Shown here piece by piece: positions 35,573 through 45,006 of a DNA stretch of 64,000 nucleotides. Below the pieces are notes generated by a model. It was not told the DNA's origin. It did no database searches and worked only from the letters and a program-made list of their open reading frames with translations. This DNA is from an uncultured Oscillospiraceae bacterium (GTDB lineage Bacteria; Bacillota; Clostridia; Oscillospirales; Oscillospiraceae): contig CAKTFW010000004.1 in the NCBI GenBank assembly GCA_934561175.1, positions 1-64,000 on the forward strand, given 5' to 3'. A program made the position numbers and the translations under genes. Position 1 is the first letter of the stretch, and each line of letters opens with the position of its first letter.

Positions 35573-35601
35573 TTGCGATTCTCACAAATTATTATTATAA
35601 T
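35573..35601 (+). promoter_or_regulatory. sigma-A promoter for cca
   Basis: TTGCGA (35573-35578), 17-nt spacer, TATAAT (35596-35601). Its -10 box shares bases with the murC -10 box on the other strand. Confidence 0.7.
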
Positions 35602-35622
35602 ACTGAATGAACGGGAACACAA
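35594..35622 (-). promoter_or_regulatory. sigma-A promoter for murC
   Basis: On the minus strand TTGTGT (35622-35617), 17-nt spacer, TATAAT (35599-35594). Confidence 0.7.
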
Positions 35623-35693
35623 GAATTATTTGCAGTTTCAGACAGAAGTATTGATTGATCTGTTCGATTTTTCAGAGAACGGGGGTAAAGTCC

Positions 35694-36800
35694 ATGGATG
35701 CAGCAGCACGAGAGATCTTACAAAACTTGCGGAATGCCGGATACTTGGCGTACCTCGTTGGGGGATGTGTCCGTGATACGCTGCTTGGACGGCCGATCCA
35801 TGACTGGGATATTACCACAAATGCTAAACCGGAAGAAATTGCGGCTTGTTTTGAAAAGACTGTACTGACCGGGGCGCGTTATGGAACGGTAATTGTTCTG
35901 CTCCATAACAGTGCATACGAGGTGACAACTTTCCGTACTGACGGCGCGTACAGGGATAACCGGCGGCCAGATCAGGTGAAATTTGTTGCTTCACTGCAGG
36001 CAGATCTTGCGCGGCGTGATTTTACGATCAATGCGATGGCGATGGATCAATATGGGAGACTTACAGACCCGTTCGGCGGCCGGGAGGATCTTGCGTCGGG
36101 CTGTATCCGGGCAGTTGGAAATCCTATGGTACGATTTGAAGAGGATGCGCTTCGGATGATCCGCGCCATACGATTTCAGGCGCAGCTTGGATTCACGATT
36201 GCGGCGGAAACAAGAGCTGCCATTGGCCGCTGCGCGCCGATGGCGGCAGCAGTTTCTGCAGAACGAGTCAGGGATGAGCTGGAAAAAATACTGTGCTCAC
36301 AGTGTCCGGAAACTGTGGAAGCGTTAGCAGCGTTTGGCTTTCTGCGCCGTTTTGGCGTTCGGCAGGTACCGCAGCTGCGGAGCGTGAAAAATGAAAGACT
36401 GCTCCGCTGGGCAAGCCTGAAATTGGCCGTACCGGAATTGGACTTGGCGATGTTACGGTTAGATCGCACGACGATTCACTGTGTGCAGGCGGCGGTAGAC
36501 GCTTGCCGCGGCGAGACGCTGAATTTGCCTGCGCTTTATGCAGCTGCGGGAATGCGTACTGCGGAAATTGCTGCGGTACTGTGTGGGAAAGAAGAACTTC
36601 TGGAATCACTTGCAAGGGATGGAAGACTGGTATGCTTGCAGGATTTGGCCGTTCGCGGAAATGATTTAAGTTGGCTCAGGGGGCCTGCTGTTGGAAAGAT
36701 GCTGCATAAGTTGCTGGTTGCAGTACAGAATAATCCGGATTGTAATCACAAGGAGCAGCTGCTAAAGTTGGCGCATGAAATTGACAGCTCAACAAATTGA
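35694..36800 (+). CDS. cca: CCA-adding tRNA nucleotidyltransferase
   Basis: 368 aa class II enzyme that builds or repairs the tRNA 3' CCA end. The head domain has LVGGCVRDTLLG with the metal-binding DWD in HDWDITTNA; RRDFTINAMAMD, FEEDALRMIRAIRFQAQLGF and ERVRDELEKIL follow, covering the neck and nucleotide-recognition motifs. The C-terminal body and tail are weakly conserved, as usual, and the protein is slightly shorter than the B. subtilis one. ATG at 35694 with GGGGG upstream gives the standard N-terminus. It is followed within 35 nt by a MarR gene. Confidence 0.93.
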   Translation: MDAAAREILQNLRNAGYLAYLVGGCVRDTLLGRPIHDWDITTNAKPEEIAACFEKTVLTGARYGTVIVLLHNSAYEVTTFRTDGAYRDNRRPDQVKFVASLQADLARRDFTINAMAMDQYGRLTDPFGGREDLASGCIRAVGNPMVRFEEDALRMIRAIRFQAQLGFTIAAETRAAIGRCAPMAAAVSAERVRDELEKILCSQCPETVEALAAFGFLRRFGVRQVPQLRSVKNERLLRWASLKLAVPELDLAMLRLDRTTIHCVQAAVDACRGETLNLPALYAAAGMRTAEIAAVLCGKEELLESLARDGRLVCLQDLAVRGNDLSWLRGPAVGKMLHKLLVAVQNNPDCNHKEQLLKLAHEIDSSTN

Positions 36801-36833
36801 TGCTATTGTAAGAAAAACAGAGGAAGTGATTTG

Positions 36834-37292
36834 ATGCGTGGGAGCAGCTTAATGCGCTTTACGGTATTGGTCAATAGCGCCACCAAATCCATTCAGCGCT
36901 TAGAAAATCGAAAGATGGAACGATTTGGCCTTGGCAGCACACATACGCGCTGCTTGTATTTGTTGCTCCGGGCGGGGAAAAAGGGATTGACACAGACAGA
37001 GCTTTGTACGCTGGAGAATACAGACAAAGCGCAGATTTCGCGTGTAGTACGGGAGCTGACGGAAAAGGGGTACGCGGCGGCAGTTCCTTCTGAGGAGGGA
37101 ACTGCAAAATATCGCCGCCGCTATCAGCTTACCGTGCGTGGGCGGGAGGTTGCAACAGAGATCAACCAAATGATAGACGAGGTTGTACAGTTTGTCCGTG
37201 AACCGATTTCAGAGGAAGAGACGGAGCAATTTATCCGGATTATGCGTGTTATTTGCGATAGACTGAAGATGGCGGTAGATGGAGAATCCTGA
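36834..37292 (+). CDS. MarR family transcriptional regulator
   Basis: 152 aa winged-helix regulator. The N-terminal dimerisation helix (RFTVLVNSATKSIQRLENRKM) leads into the DNA-binding core LTQTELCTLENTDKAQISRVVRELTEKGYAAAVPSEE, then YRRRYQLTVRGREVATEINQ as the wing and C-terminal helices. It probably senses a small molecule, but nothing nearby shows which. It sits alone after cca with AGAGGAAG ahead of the ATG and a terminator after it. Its target is not evident. Confidence 0.9.
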   Translation: MRGSSLMRFTVLVNSATKSIQRLENRKMERFGLGSTHTRCLYLLLRAGKKGLTQTELCTLENTDKAQISRVVRELTEKGYAAAVPSEEGTAKYRRRYQLTVRGREVATEINQMIDEVVQFVREPISEEETEQFIRIMRVICDRLKMAVDGES

Positions 37293-37328
37293 GAAAAATG
37301 TCTAGTGCTTCAGAGCATTGGGGTATAA

Positions 37329-37368
37329 AAAGCCATGCACACTGTAACGGTGTGCATGGCCATTTTTA
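37329..37368. terminator. bidirectional terminator between the MarR and thioesterase genes
   Basis: GCCATGCACAC and GTGTGCATGGC pair perfectly around TGTAACG (37332-37360), flanked by A and T runs. Confidence 0.9.
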
Positions 37369-37770
37369 TTTCTTTTCCGGCAATACAAAACCGTTCATCG
37401 TCATGAAAGCAACTTGATTGCCAAGGTCATCGGAAATTTCGATTTTGAAAAAGTTGGTAGAACGCCCGCTTCGAATGACATCTGCTTGAGCATAGAGCAC
37501 GCTTCCCTTTGCCGATGCAAGATAGGTGATCTGACCACTGGTGGAAATTGCAGGTTTTTGATCAAAATTTGATGCGACTGCGTAAGCGTAGTCGGCAAGG
37601 GTGAAGATCGCACCGCCCATCGGAACGCCCAGGCAATTCATATGCCGCGGCTCTAGCTTCAGCATACATCTGGAATGGCCGACAGACGCTTCTAAAATTT
37701 CGACACCGGTAACGGCGGTTGCAAACAGATCGGAAGAAAATTGCGCTTTTGCACGCTCAAGATCGGTCAT
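37366..37770 (-). CDS. PaaI-family hotdog-fold thioesterase
   Basis: 134 aa. The hotdog signature is visible: RHMNCLGVPMGGAIFTLADYAYAVASNFD, in which the acidic residue in ADYA is the expected catalytic position, then STSGQITYLASAKGSVLYAQADVIRSGRSTNFF. PaaI relatives hydrolyse aryl- or acyl-CoA thioesters; the substrate is unknown. ATG at 37770 has AAGGAG 8 nt upstream; a longer frame would overlap mutY. It is the last gene of the DUF5685-dnaJ-dnaK-mutY unit. Confidence 0.88.
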   Translation of the reverse strand: MTDLERAKAQFSSDLFATAVTGVEILEASVGHSRCMLKLEPRHMNCLGVPMGGAIFTLADYAYAVASNFDQKPAISTSGQITYLASAKGSVLYAQADVIRSGRSTNFFKIEISDDLGNQVAFMTMNGFVLPEKK

Positions 37771-37781
37771 GATAGCACTCC

Positions 37782-38810
37782 TTATAGAAAGATTCGGAAA
37801 GCGGTTGGCAGTGCATACTGGGATGCGAGGGCATCGCTTGCGACCCAAACAAAACGCGATGACGCTGCTTGACATCGAATTTCAAAGCAGCGCATGTGCC
37901 ATTCGATATGGGTGAAAATGTGGGTATGGTCGACCGATTTTACCAGTTCCAGCGGATGCACATCAAATGCAGAGGCTGTTTCCAACGCTTGCTGGGCAGT
38001 GAGATGTTCTGAACAGTTTGGAAGCTCCCAAAGACCGGCGAGAAGACCTTTTGCCGGCCGGCGGTGGAGCGCAACTGTATCTGCACAGCGCAGCAGGAAA
38101 ACCGTCCGATTTTCGATCCGGCGCGGCCGCTTGACAGATTTTACCGGATAGGCGGTTTCTCTGCTGCTCAGATGCGCTGCACACAGGTCCTGAAGCGGAC
38201 AATTCAGACAGTCCGGTGCGCCATTCGGCGCACAGATGGTAGCACCAAGTTCCATCAGGCTCTGTGTAAAATCGCCACAGGCATCAGCGGGATAGATTGC
38301 GGCAAGTGACTGTGTGATTTCTTTTTTCACAGCAGGGGTGTCAATCGGGGCGTCGTTTGCGGTCAAGCGTGTGGTGACCCGCAGCACATTGCCGTCCACA
38401 GCAGGGGTCGGCTGGCCAAAGCAGATGGAAGCGATTGCACCGGCGGTATAAGCACCGATCCCAGGAAGCTGCAGAATTTGTGCGTGGGTAGATGGAAACA
38501 CACCGTCATACTCCGACAGAATCACTTGTGCAGCGCGCTTGAGATTCCGGACGCGAGTGTAGTAACCAAGCCCTTCCCAAAGCTTGTGCAGCTGGTCGTC
38601 ATCTGCTGCGGCCAGCGACGAAATATCCGGTAAGGCTTGCAGAAATCGTGTGTAATAGGATTTAACAGCTTCCACACGCGTCTGCTGCAGCATGATTTCT
38701 GAGAGCCAGACATGATATGGCTCACGGTCACGGCGCCAGGGCAAATCACGGTGATGCGCTGCATACCAGGGCAGCAGACGACCGGGCAGGGAAGCGAAGC
38801 GTTCATCCAT
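37782..38810 (-). CDS. mutY: A/G-specific adenine DNA glycosylase
   Basis: 342 aa. MutY removes adenine mispaired with 8-oxoguanine. The catalytic Glu is in [18 protein letters not shown], the helix-hairpin-helix is [17 protein letters not shown], and the catalytic Asp is in VDGNVLRV. The Fe-S ligands read C-x7-C-x2-C-x5-C ([18 protein letters not shown]), one residue longer in the first gap than the E. coli spacing of six. The C-terminal NUDIX-like domain (from about residue 230) reads the oxoG strand. Its first codons overlap the end of dnaK by 8 nt. Confidence 0.95.
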   Translation of the reverse strand: MDERFASLPGRLLPWYAAHHRDLPWRRDREPYHVWLSEIMLQQTRVEAVKSYYTRFLQALPDISSLAAADDDQLHKLWEGLGYYTRVRNLKRAAQVILSEYDGVFPSTHAQILQLPGIGAYTAGAIASICFGQPTPAVDGNVLRVTTRLTANDAPIDTPAVKKEITQSLAAIYPADACGDFTQSLMELGATICAPNGAPDCLNCPLQDLCAAHLSSRETAYPVKSVKRPRRIENRTVFLLRCADTVALHRRPAKGLLAGLWELPNCSEHLTAQQALETASAFDVHPLELVKSVDHTHIFTHIEWHMRCFEIRCQAASSRFVWVASDALASQYALPTAFRIFL

Positions 38811-40608
38811 GCTGCTCGTTGTCCTGTGAGCGTGTTGCCTCGAAGAGGTCCATCAGAGGCTGCGCACTGATCGTCAGTTCTTGTACGGCTGCAAGAATTG
38901 CATCGCCTTCTGCATCGGTGATTTTTCCTGGTTTGGCATGACGCACCAACCGATAGAGCTGGGTCAAATGATTCTTGATCTGCCGCTGCTGATCCTTTGG
39001 AAGTTGTTTGCCGACGGCAGCAAGCGCTTCTTCTGTTTGCGTTACAAGTACGCTGCCTTCGTTCAATGCTTCCACATTACGCTTGCGGGCATTGTCCTCC
39101 TGCTCGTACTTGGCAGCGTTTTGAATTGCTTCATTGATTTCGGAGTTCGTCATATTGGCAGAGCCGGAGATGGTAATGCTTTGCTGTTTTCCGGTAGCCA
39201 GATCGCGCGCGGAGACATTTACAATTCCGTTTGCGTCAATATCAAAAGTGACCTCAATCTGTGGAACGCCGCGCATCGCACGCTTAATGCCGCCGAGACG
39301 GAATTTTCCCAGACTCTTGTTATCCCGTGCAAAATGCCGCTCGCCCTGAAGCACATTGACTTCGACTCCGGTTTGGAAGTTGGAAGCGGTTGTGAAGATT
39401 TTTGAATAATGAATCGGCAGTGTTGTGTTCCGGTCGATCAACCGTGTGGCGATACCGCCGACGGTTTCGATGGAGAGGGAAAGCGGTGTGACATCCAGCA
39501 GCAAAATACCGCCATCTGCAGCATTGGAGCCAATGGCAATGTCACCGCCGAGCGTACCGCCCTGAATACAGGCACCCAGTGCAACGCATTCGTCCGGATT
39601 GAGATTTTTACTTGGTTCCTTTCCGGTCAACTGGCGCACCTTGTCCTGCACGGCAGGAATCCGTGTGGAACCGCCGACTAACAGTACCATATTGAGATCG
39701 GATGCGCGCAGCCCCGCGTCAGAGAGCGCGCGTTGCACAGGCTGTGCAGTACGGTTGACGAGGGGAGCAGTCAATTCGTCAAATTTTGCGCGCGTCAGCG
39801 TAATATCCATATGCACAGGGCCGGATTTGCCGACTGCGATAAATGGAATGTTGATATTGGTGGAGGAAGCGGCTGAAAGCTCAATTTTGGCTTTCTCCGC
39901 CGCTTCGCGTACACGCTGCATGGCGGCAAGATCCTTGTTTAGGTCGATTTTTTCCGTTTTACGAAACTCCTGCAGCAGGTAATCTGCGATCGCTTTGTCA
40001 AAGTCGTCACCGCCCAAGTGATTATCACCGGAGGTGGCAAGTACTTCGATAACACCCTCGCCGATTTCAATGATGGATACATCGAAGGTGCCGCCGCCGA
40101 GGTCAAATACCATGATCTTCTGCGGTGTTCCATGATCCAGGCCATAAGCCAATGCGGCGGCAGTCGGCTCGTTGATAATTCGGCGAACCTCCAGCCCGGC
40201 AATTTTGCCGGCGTCCTTCGTGGCCTGCCGCTGTGCGTCGGAAAAATAGGCCGGGACAGTAATAACAGCTTCTGTAACGGGCTCGCCGAGATACGCCTCT
40301 GCATCGCGCTTCAGCTGGCGCAGAATGGCTGCCGAAATTTCCTGCGGCAGCATTTTCTTGCCGTCGATTGTGACGCGGAAATCGGTTCCCATTTCCCGTT
40401 TGATCGAGCAAATCGTTCGTTCTGCGTTGGTGACGGCTTGCCGTTTTGCCTGCGCACCGACAAGCCGCTCGCCGATTTTCGTAAATGCAACGACAGATGG
40501 CGTGGTTCTGCCGCCTTCTGCATTTGGAATAATGGTGGGTTTTCCACCCTCCAACACTGCGACACAGCTGTTTGTGGTGCCGAGATCAATTCCAATGATT
40601 TTTCCCAT
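38803..40608 (-). CDS. dnaK: Hsp70 chaperone DnaK (probable paralogue)
   Basis: 601 aa. The nucleotide-binding domain has [43 protein letters not shown] and [13 protein letters not shown]; the linker is [14 protein letters not shown] (family D-V-T-P-L-S-L), followed by the beta substrate domain and a shortened helical lid. It lies downstream of a J-protein and a DUF5685 gene, with no grpE or hrcA near and no CIRCE operator, so I infer a specialised second Hsp70 rather than the main heat-shock operon. The start ATG is 26 nt after dnaJ. Confidence 0.93.
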   Translation of the reverse strand: MGKIIGIDLGTTNSCVAVLEGGKPTIIPNAEGGRTTPSVVAFTKIGERLVGAQAKRQAVTNAERTICSIKREMGTDFRVTIDGKKMLPQEISAAILRQLKRDAEAYLGEPVTEAVITVPAYFSDAQRQATKDAGKIAGLEVRRIINEPTAAALAYGLDHGTPQKIMVFDLGGGTFDVSIIEIGEGVIEVLATSGDNHLGGDDFDKAIADYLLQEFRKTEKIDLNKDLAAMQRVREAAEKAKIELSAASSTNINIPFIAVGKSGPVHMDITLTRAKFDELTAPLVNRTAQPVQRALSDAGLRASDLNMVLLVGGSTRIPAVQDKVRQLTGKEPSKNLNPDECVALGACIQGGTLGGDIAIGSNAADGGILLLDVTPLSLSIETVGGIATRLIDRNTTLPIHYSKIFTTASNFQTGVEVNVLQGERHFARDNKSLGKFRLGGIKRAMRGVPQIEVTFDIDANGIVNVSARDLATGKQQSITISGSANMTNSEINEAIQNAAKYEQEDNARKRNVEALNEGSVLVTQTEEALAAVGKQLPKDQQRQIKNHLTQLYRLVRHAKPGKITDAEGDAILAAVQELTISAQPLMDLFEATRSQDNEQHG

Positions 40609-40634
40609 ATCTGGTGTCCTCCCGAAGAATCAAC

Positions 40635-41348
40635 TCAACAACGGCAAAATGGACTGCATAGACATTGTGCGGCATAACAACCTATGCACAGTGTGCACAT
40701 AGAATAGGGTGTTGCCACAAAGGTATGGAATCCACCGTTTTGCTGATAGAATTCGCTGCCACTCTGCATCCGGCGTTTTGCCTGCTCATATTCCAGATTG
40801 TCCGGATCCATCCGAATTGCGGTATCCATCATCTGCATAGCCTGAATTCGGTTGCCGAGGCCATAATTTGCAAGCGCGCTCAAATAATACCACTCTGCCG
40901 TCCGGTCTGCAGCTGTAATGGAATTCAACACATTGACTGCATCCGCATAAGAGCCGAGATTGACAAAATGGCGTGCAGCCTGATATTCTGCGGGGCCTTC
41001 CTGTTCGCGCTGCTGATACCGGCTGTAGTTCTGCTGATAGCCGCCAAAGCCGAAATTGCGGAAGAAATCCTCATAAGGATCACCAGAGGAACTGCTCTGT
41101 CCATAATCGCTTTGCCCATAGCTGTTTTGACTGGAACCGCTGTAATATCCGGATGCGGTCTGTGCCTTTTGCGGATTCTTGATCTGCTCATAAGCGGCAT
41201 TGATTTCATTCATCTTTTTTGCTGCTTCTGCATCGCCAGGGTGCATATCAGGGTGGTACTGCTTGGCAAGCTTGCGGTATGCTTTTTTGATGTCCTCATC
41301 CGAGGCATTTCGGGAAACGCCGAGTACTTCGTAGGGATCTTTTGTCAT
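40635..41348 (-). CDS. J-domain co-chaperone with tetratricopeptide-like middle and cysteine-rich tail
   Basis: 237 aa. Residues 1-65 are a J domain ([31 protein letters not shown]) with the HPD triad at 32-34. A Gly/Ser/Gln/Tyr-rich linker (about 75-130) follows, then helices with a TPR-like pattern ([52 protein letters not shown]). The last 20 residues hold seven cysteines (spacing C-x2-C-x2-C-x4-C-x-C-x3-C-x-C), suggesting metal binding or lipidation. The classical DnaJ zinc-finger region is absent. The start overlaps the DUF5685 stop by 4 nt, and dnaK follows. Confidence 0.9.
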   Translation of the reverse strand: MTKDPYEVLGVSRNASDEDIKKAYRKLAKQYHPDMHPGDAEAAKKMNEINAAYEQIKNPQKAQTASGYYSGSSQNSYGQSDYGQSSSSGDPYEDFFRNFGFGGYQQNYSRYQQREQEGPAEYQAARHFVNLGSYADAVNVLNSITAADRTAEWYYLSALANYGLGNRIQAMQMMDTAIRMDPDNLEYEQAKRRMQSGSEFYQQNGGFHTFVATPYSMCTLCIGCYAAQCLCSPFCRC

Positions 41349-42181
41349 TGATAACCATCCTTCTTGTCCTGCTGCAGGGCAGTGTAGAGTTTTGTCCACA
41401 CTCCGGTGTACAAAATGTTGCGGAGAATTTCCACATCCTGTACCAGCGGGAGTTTTTCAAATGCTGTGGTGCATTCACTGATCAGCATTGTTAAAATCTG
41501 AATAAAATCTTCTGTTGTTTGGCCGCTGTCCGCGAGCGCAATCATTGGGTTGTAATTGCCGGAGCGCCGGTCGCCATCAAGATCCATTACGGCGTCCATC
41601 ACATAGATAAACCGACCCAATGCGGCGCCGACTTGCCGAAGGGTTGGCGCCCATATGTCTTCCTTTACTACGAAAAGCTCTGCCATGAGATCGCCAAAGC
41701 AATTTGCAGCAGCATCGGGGCTCGGATCCTGTGCCTGCTCAATCTGCCGCAGCCGATTCAGGCAGAATTGAATGTTGCCGCACTGGCGGGGATATTGTGC
41801 GCTGACCTGAACCATTTTTTTGTGAAGCAGTTTTGCGGCAGCCAACTTTGGCAGGCTTCGATCATCCTGCCAGTCATCCAGGCAGCTGTAGTAGACGAGC
41901 GCAACATTGAGGTCGGCAGCATATTCTGTATATTTTGATACAGAATAGTCGTGAACATGAATGGGATGCATCAGGCAGCGCTCCTGTCCGGTCGTTGGTT
42001 CTGGCTCGTACAGAGAGTCCAGCAACATGACGAGAAAGGTCATATCATAGGTCAGTGTTGCTTCTCCAACCAGCCCATGCTGCAACCGCAGGCTTCGGCA
42101 GAGACCGCAGTAGTACTGCTTGTAGCGAGCCAACTGCGACTCGGTTAAGGAATCGCGGTGCGCAAAGACATATCCAAACAT
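41345..42181 (-). CDS. DUF5685 family protein of unknown function
   Basis: 278 aa, predicted all-alpha, no signal peptide. It opens [31 protein letters not shown] with C25 and C28 in a CxxC pair, and carries DDWQDD at 102-107 and [17 protein letters not shown] at 196-212. Those acidic clusters at two places in a helical protein look like metal-diphosphate-binding motifs of isoprenoid-synthase folds, but this is only a resemblance. ATG at 42181 follows GGAGG. It leads the operon with the J-protein and dnaK, so it may be their client or partner. Confidence 0.85.
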   Translation of the reverse strand: MFGYVFAHRDSLTESQLARYKQYYCGLCRSLRLQHGLVGEATLTYDMTFLVMLLDSLYEPEPTTGQERCLMHPIHVHDYSVSKYTEYAADLNVALVYYSCLDDWQDDRSLPKLAAAKLLHKKMVQVSAQYPRQCGNIQFCLNRLRQIEQAQDPSPDAAANCFGDLMAELFVVKEDIWAPTLRQVGAALGRFIYVMDAVMDLDGDRRSGNYNPMIALADSGQTTEDFIQILTMLISECTTAFEKLPLVQDVEILRNILYTGVWTKLYTALQQDKKDGYQ

Positions 42182-42296
42182 GGGTGCCTCCGTTCCATTC
42201 AATCAAATACATTGTGTATGTTATGTGGCAGATATGAACTGCGTATGAATATTGTAGCAGAAAAATTGAAATTTTAAGCGGATCATACCCAGAAAA

Positions 42297-42332
42297 CCGC
42301 GCCGCCCAACAAAAAAACGGGACGGCGCGGTA
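42297..42332 (-). terminator. terminator after gltX
   Basis: CCGCGCCG (42297-42304) pairs with CGGCGCGG (42323-42330), with more pairs inside, and the minus strand continues into TTTTC. Confidence 0.8.
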
Positions 42333-42345
42333 AAAATGGGCTTTT

Positions 42346-43830
42346 TTAATGAGAGAGTTTTTCGATGCCGGTTTGAATCCGACGGAGAGATTCTTCTTTG
42401 CCGAGCAATGCACAGATTTCAGTTGCGCCGCCCGGCGTGGACAGCTTTCCGGAAACTGCGACACGAACCGGCCAGAGAACAACACCGTTCTTGACGCCCA
42501 GCGTTGCAGCCAATTCCATGAGTGCTGTATACAGCGAATCGTTATTCCAATTCTCCAGCGCTTTGAGAACAAGAAGCGCCGCCTGGAGGGAAGCCAGGGA
42601 GTTTTCGGGTGTTGTTTTCATTTTCTTGTGAACATAGAGACTCACATCGTAGTCCGGCAGGGCCTGAAGGAAATCGACCCGTTCCGGCAAATCGGTCAGT
42701 ACCTCGCAGCGGCTCTGACACAGTGCGGCGACGGCTTTCAAATCAATCGCAGGATTGGTGATGGTGGTTTCCAGATAGGGCCTTGCCAGCGTGTAAAACT
42801 GATCTGCAGAGAGCTTTTTCATATACTCACCATTCATCCAGGTCAGTTTGTTAATATCGAACACAGCCGGGGATTTGGAGATTCCCTTGACATCAAAAAT
42901 CTTCACAAGTTCCGCCAGCGTGAAAAGTTCCTGTTCGCCGCCGGGGCTCCATCCGCACAGCGCCACATAGTTCAGCACAGCGTCCGGAAGATAACCGCGC
43001 TTCAAAAGATCCTCAAAAGAAGGATCGCCATGACGCTTGGACATCTTGTGCTGGCTGTCACGCATTACAGGGGAGCAATGAACATAGATTGGGATTTCCC
43101 ATCCAAAAGCCTGATAGAGCAGGTTGTATTTAGGGGCGGAGGAGAGGTACTCGGAGCCGCGGACAACATGGGTAATGCCCATCAGATGATCGTCAATAAC
43201 ATTGGCGAAGTTGTAAGTGGGAAGGCCATCTGTTTTAATCAACACATTTTCATCCAGCTCAGCGTTGGAGACAGTAATATCACCAAAAATCACATCAGAG
43301 AAAGTTGTGGTGCCTTCCTGCGGAATTTTTTGGCGGATGACATAAGGCGTTCCAGCATTCAGCTTTGCTTGGATTTCGGCTTCAGACAGCGCAGCACAGA
43401 CGCATTGGTGCTTTTTGATAGTGTCACCGTTTGGAAGCGTCACATGGACGACGCCTTCTTCCTCTTTGCAGAAGCAGCGATAAGCGCCGCCTTTCTGAAT
43501 CAGAAGATCTGCATATTTTCCGTAGAGTTCTCGCCGCTCAGTCTGAATATAGGGGCCAACCGGGCCGCCGATGTCCGGACCCTCGTCGTGCTGAAGACCA
43601 CAGGTTTTCAGTGTACTATAGATAATCTCGGTTGCACCTTCGATATAGCGCTCCTGATCCGTGTCTTCAATTCGTAGAATAAAAGTACCGCCAAGATGTT
43701 TTGCAATTAAATAGGTGTAGAGTGCAGTGCGCAGATTGCCGATATGCATATAGCCGGTAGGGCTTGGGGCAAACCGCGTGCGGACGGTGCCTTTTGGAAT
43801 CCGCTGTTCCATTTCCTCAAAAAAATCCAT
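42346..43830 (-). CDS. gltX: glutamyl-tRNA synthetase
   Basis: 494 aa class I synthetase. The HIGH motif is HIGN in SPTGYMHIGNLRTALY and the KMSKS loop is HKMSKRHGD. FILRIEDTDQERYIEGA, GEFV-region VIDDHLMGITHVVRGSEYLSSAPK and the C-terminal helical anticodon-binding domain are all recognisable. It either charges tRNA-Glu only or also tRNA-Gln; no gatCAB is in view to decide. ATG at 43830 follows GGGAGGA; a start five residues earlier overlaps that site. Confidence 0.96.
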   Translation of the reverse strand: MDFFEEMEQRIPKGTVRTRFAPSPTGYMHIGNLRTALYTYLIAKHLGGTFILRIEDTDQERYIEGATEIIYSTLKTCGLQHDEGPDIGGPVGPYIQTERRELYGKYADLLIQKGGAYRCFCKEEEGVVHVTLPNGDTIKKHQCVCAALSEAEIQAKLNAGTPYVIRQKIPQEGTTTFSDVIFGDITVSNAELDENVLIKTDGLPTYNFANVIDDHLMGITHVVRGSEYLSSAPKYNLLYQAFGWEIPIYVHCSPVMRDSQHKMSKRHGDPSFEDLLKRGYLPDAVLNYVALCGWSPGGEQELFTLAELVKIFDVKGISKSPAVFDINKLTWMNGEYMKKLSADQFYTLARPYLETTITNPAIDLKAVAALCQSRCEVLTDLPERVDFLQALPDYDVSLYVHKKMKTTPENSLASLQAALLVLKALENWNNDSLYTALMELAATLGVKNGVVLWPVRVAVSGKLSTPGGATEICALLGKEESLRRIQTGIEKLSH

Positions 43831-43903
43831 GGAATATCCTCCCATTCGTTTCTGTCATGATCTTTTATACTATATATTTTCTTTTTCGTCTCGTCAAGAT
43901 TTG

Positions 43904-43932
43904 TTGCGATGTTTGCGTATCTGTGATAAAAT
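43904..43932 (+). promoter_or_regulatory. sigma-A promoter for trpS
   Basis: TTGCGA (43904-43909), 17-nt spacer, TAAAAT (43927-43932). No T-box core is present, so trpS is not tRNA-controlled in the usual way. Confidence 0.75.
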
Positions 43933-43977
43933 AACACTACACCTTTACGCATTTACGGAAAAGAGGACGATGAAATT

Positions 43978-44988
43978 ATGGATGAAAAGCCTGTCCAGAA
44001 AAAAGTAATTCTCTCCGGTATTCAGCCCAGCGGCGCACTGACGCTTGGCTCTTACCTTGGTGCAATTAAAAACTGGGTTGCTTTGGCAGATGAATATGAC
44101 TGCTATTATATGATGGCCGATATGCACACAATTACGGTCCGCCAGGTGCCGGCGGATTTGCGTCGGCGTACACTGGAGCAGCTGGCGCAGTATGTGGCGT
44201 GCGGTCTGGATCCCAAGAAGAACACAATTTTTATTCAGAGTCATGTACCGGCACACGCACAGCTCGGCTGGGTGCTGGATTGCTATACGATGTTCGGCGA
44301 GCTTAGCCGTATGACGCAGTTTAAGGACAAATCTGCAAAGAATGCAGACAATATTAACGCAGGTCTCTTTACCTATCCAAGCTTGATGGCGGCAGATATT
44401 CTCCTTTATCAGGCGGATCTGGTCCCAGTGGGGGAGGATCAGAAACAGCATGTGGAGATCTGCCGGGATATTGCTACGCGGTTCAACGGGATCTATGGCG
44501 ATGTGTTCAAGCTGCCGGATCCCTATATTCCCAAGGTCGGTGCCCGAATCATGAGCCTGACTTCGCCTGAGAATAAGATGTCCAAGTCGGACAAGGATCC
44601 TGGCGGCTGCATTTACCTGATGGAAAAGCCGGAGGATATTATGCGGGCTTTTAAGCGCGCAGTGACGGACTGTGATACGCAGGTGCGCTATGCACCAAAA
44701 GAAAAGCCCGGCGTCTCGAACCTGATGCAGATTTATTCTGTTGCTACTGGTGCGGACTTTGGAGCGATTGAGCGGGAGTTTGCGGGCCGCGGCTATGGAG
44801 ATTTCAAGACCGCAGTCGGCGAAGCAACCGTAGAACTCCTGCGTCCTGTGCGGGAGGAAGCCACCCGGATTATGTCCGATAAAGCCTATCTGGAGTCGAT
44901 CTACCGGGAAGGGGCGGAGCACGCGTCCTATGTGGCAAACAAGACATTGCGAAAAGTCTACAAAAAGGTTGGCTTTGTAGCACTGTAA
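43978..44988 (+). CDS. trpS: tryptophanyl-tRNA synthetase
   Basis: 336 aa. The HIGH region is the TrpRS variant SGIQPSGALTLGSYLGAIKNWV and the KMSKS loop is ENKMSKSDKDPGG. MMADMHTIT, SHVPAHAQLGWVLDC and VGEDQKQHVEICRDIA mark the Rossmann core. The C-terminal helices end KTLRKVYKKVGFVAL. AGAGGACG precedes the ATG. The tagO/wecA gene begins 18 nt after the stop. Confidence 0.97.
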   Translation: MDEKPVQKKVILSGIQPSGALTLGSYLGAIKNWVALADEYDCYYMMADMHTITVRQVPADLRRRTLEQLAQYVACGLDPKKNTIFIQSHVPAHAQLGWVLDCYTMFGELSRMTQFKDKSAKNADNINAGLFTYPSLMAADILLYQADLVPVGEDQKQHVEICRDIATRFNGIYGDVFKLPDPYIPKVGARIMSLTSPENKMSKSDKDPGGCIYLMEKPEDIMRAFKRAVTDCDTQVRYAPKEKPGVSNLMQIYSVATGADFGAIEREFAGRGYGDFKTAVGEATVELLRPVREEATRIMSDKAYLESIYREGAEHASYVANKTLRKVYKKVGFVAL

Positions 44989-45006
44989 CAGAAAGGATGC
45001 GGCTCT

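Noticed and set aside
40635..40700. Cysteine-rich end of the J-protein as a frameshift product
   Set aside because: The frame is continuous, the spacing to dnaK is normal, and cysteine-rich ends are known in clostridial J-proteins, so it appears genuine.
41345..43677. Very long plus-strand frame inside gltX (about 440 codons) and a 288-codon minus-strand frame inside smc
   Set aside because: Both are exact antisense shadows of unmistakable genes and show no family likeness or start signals.
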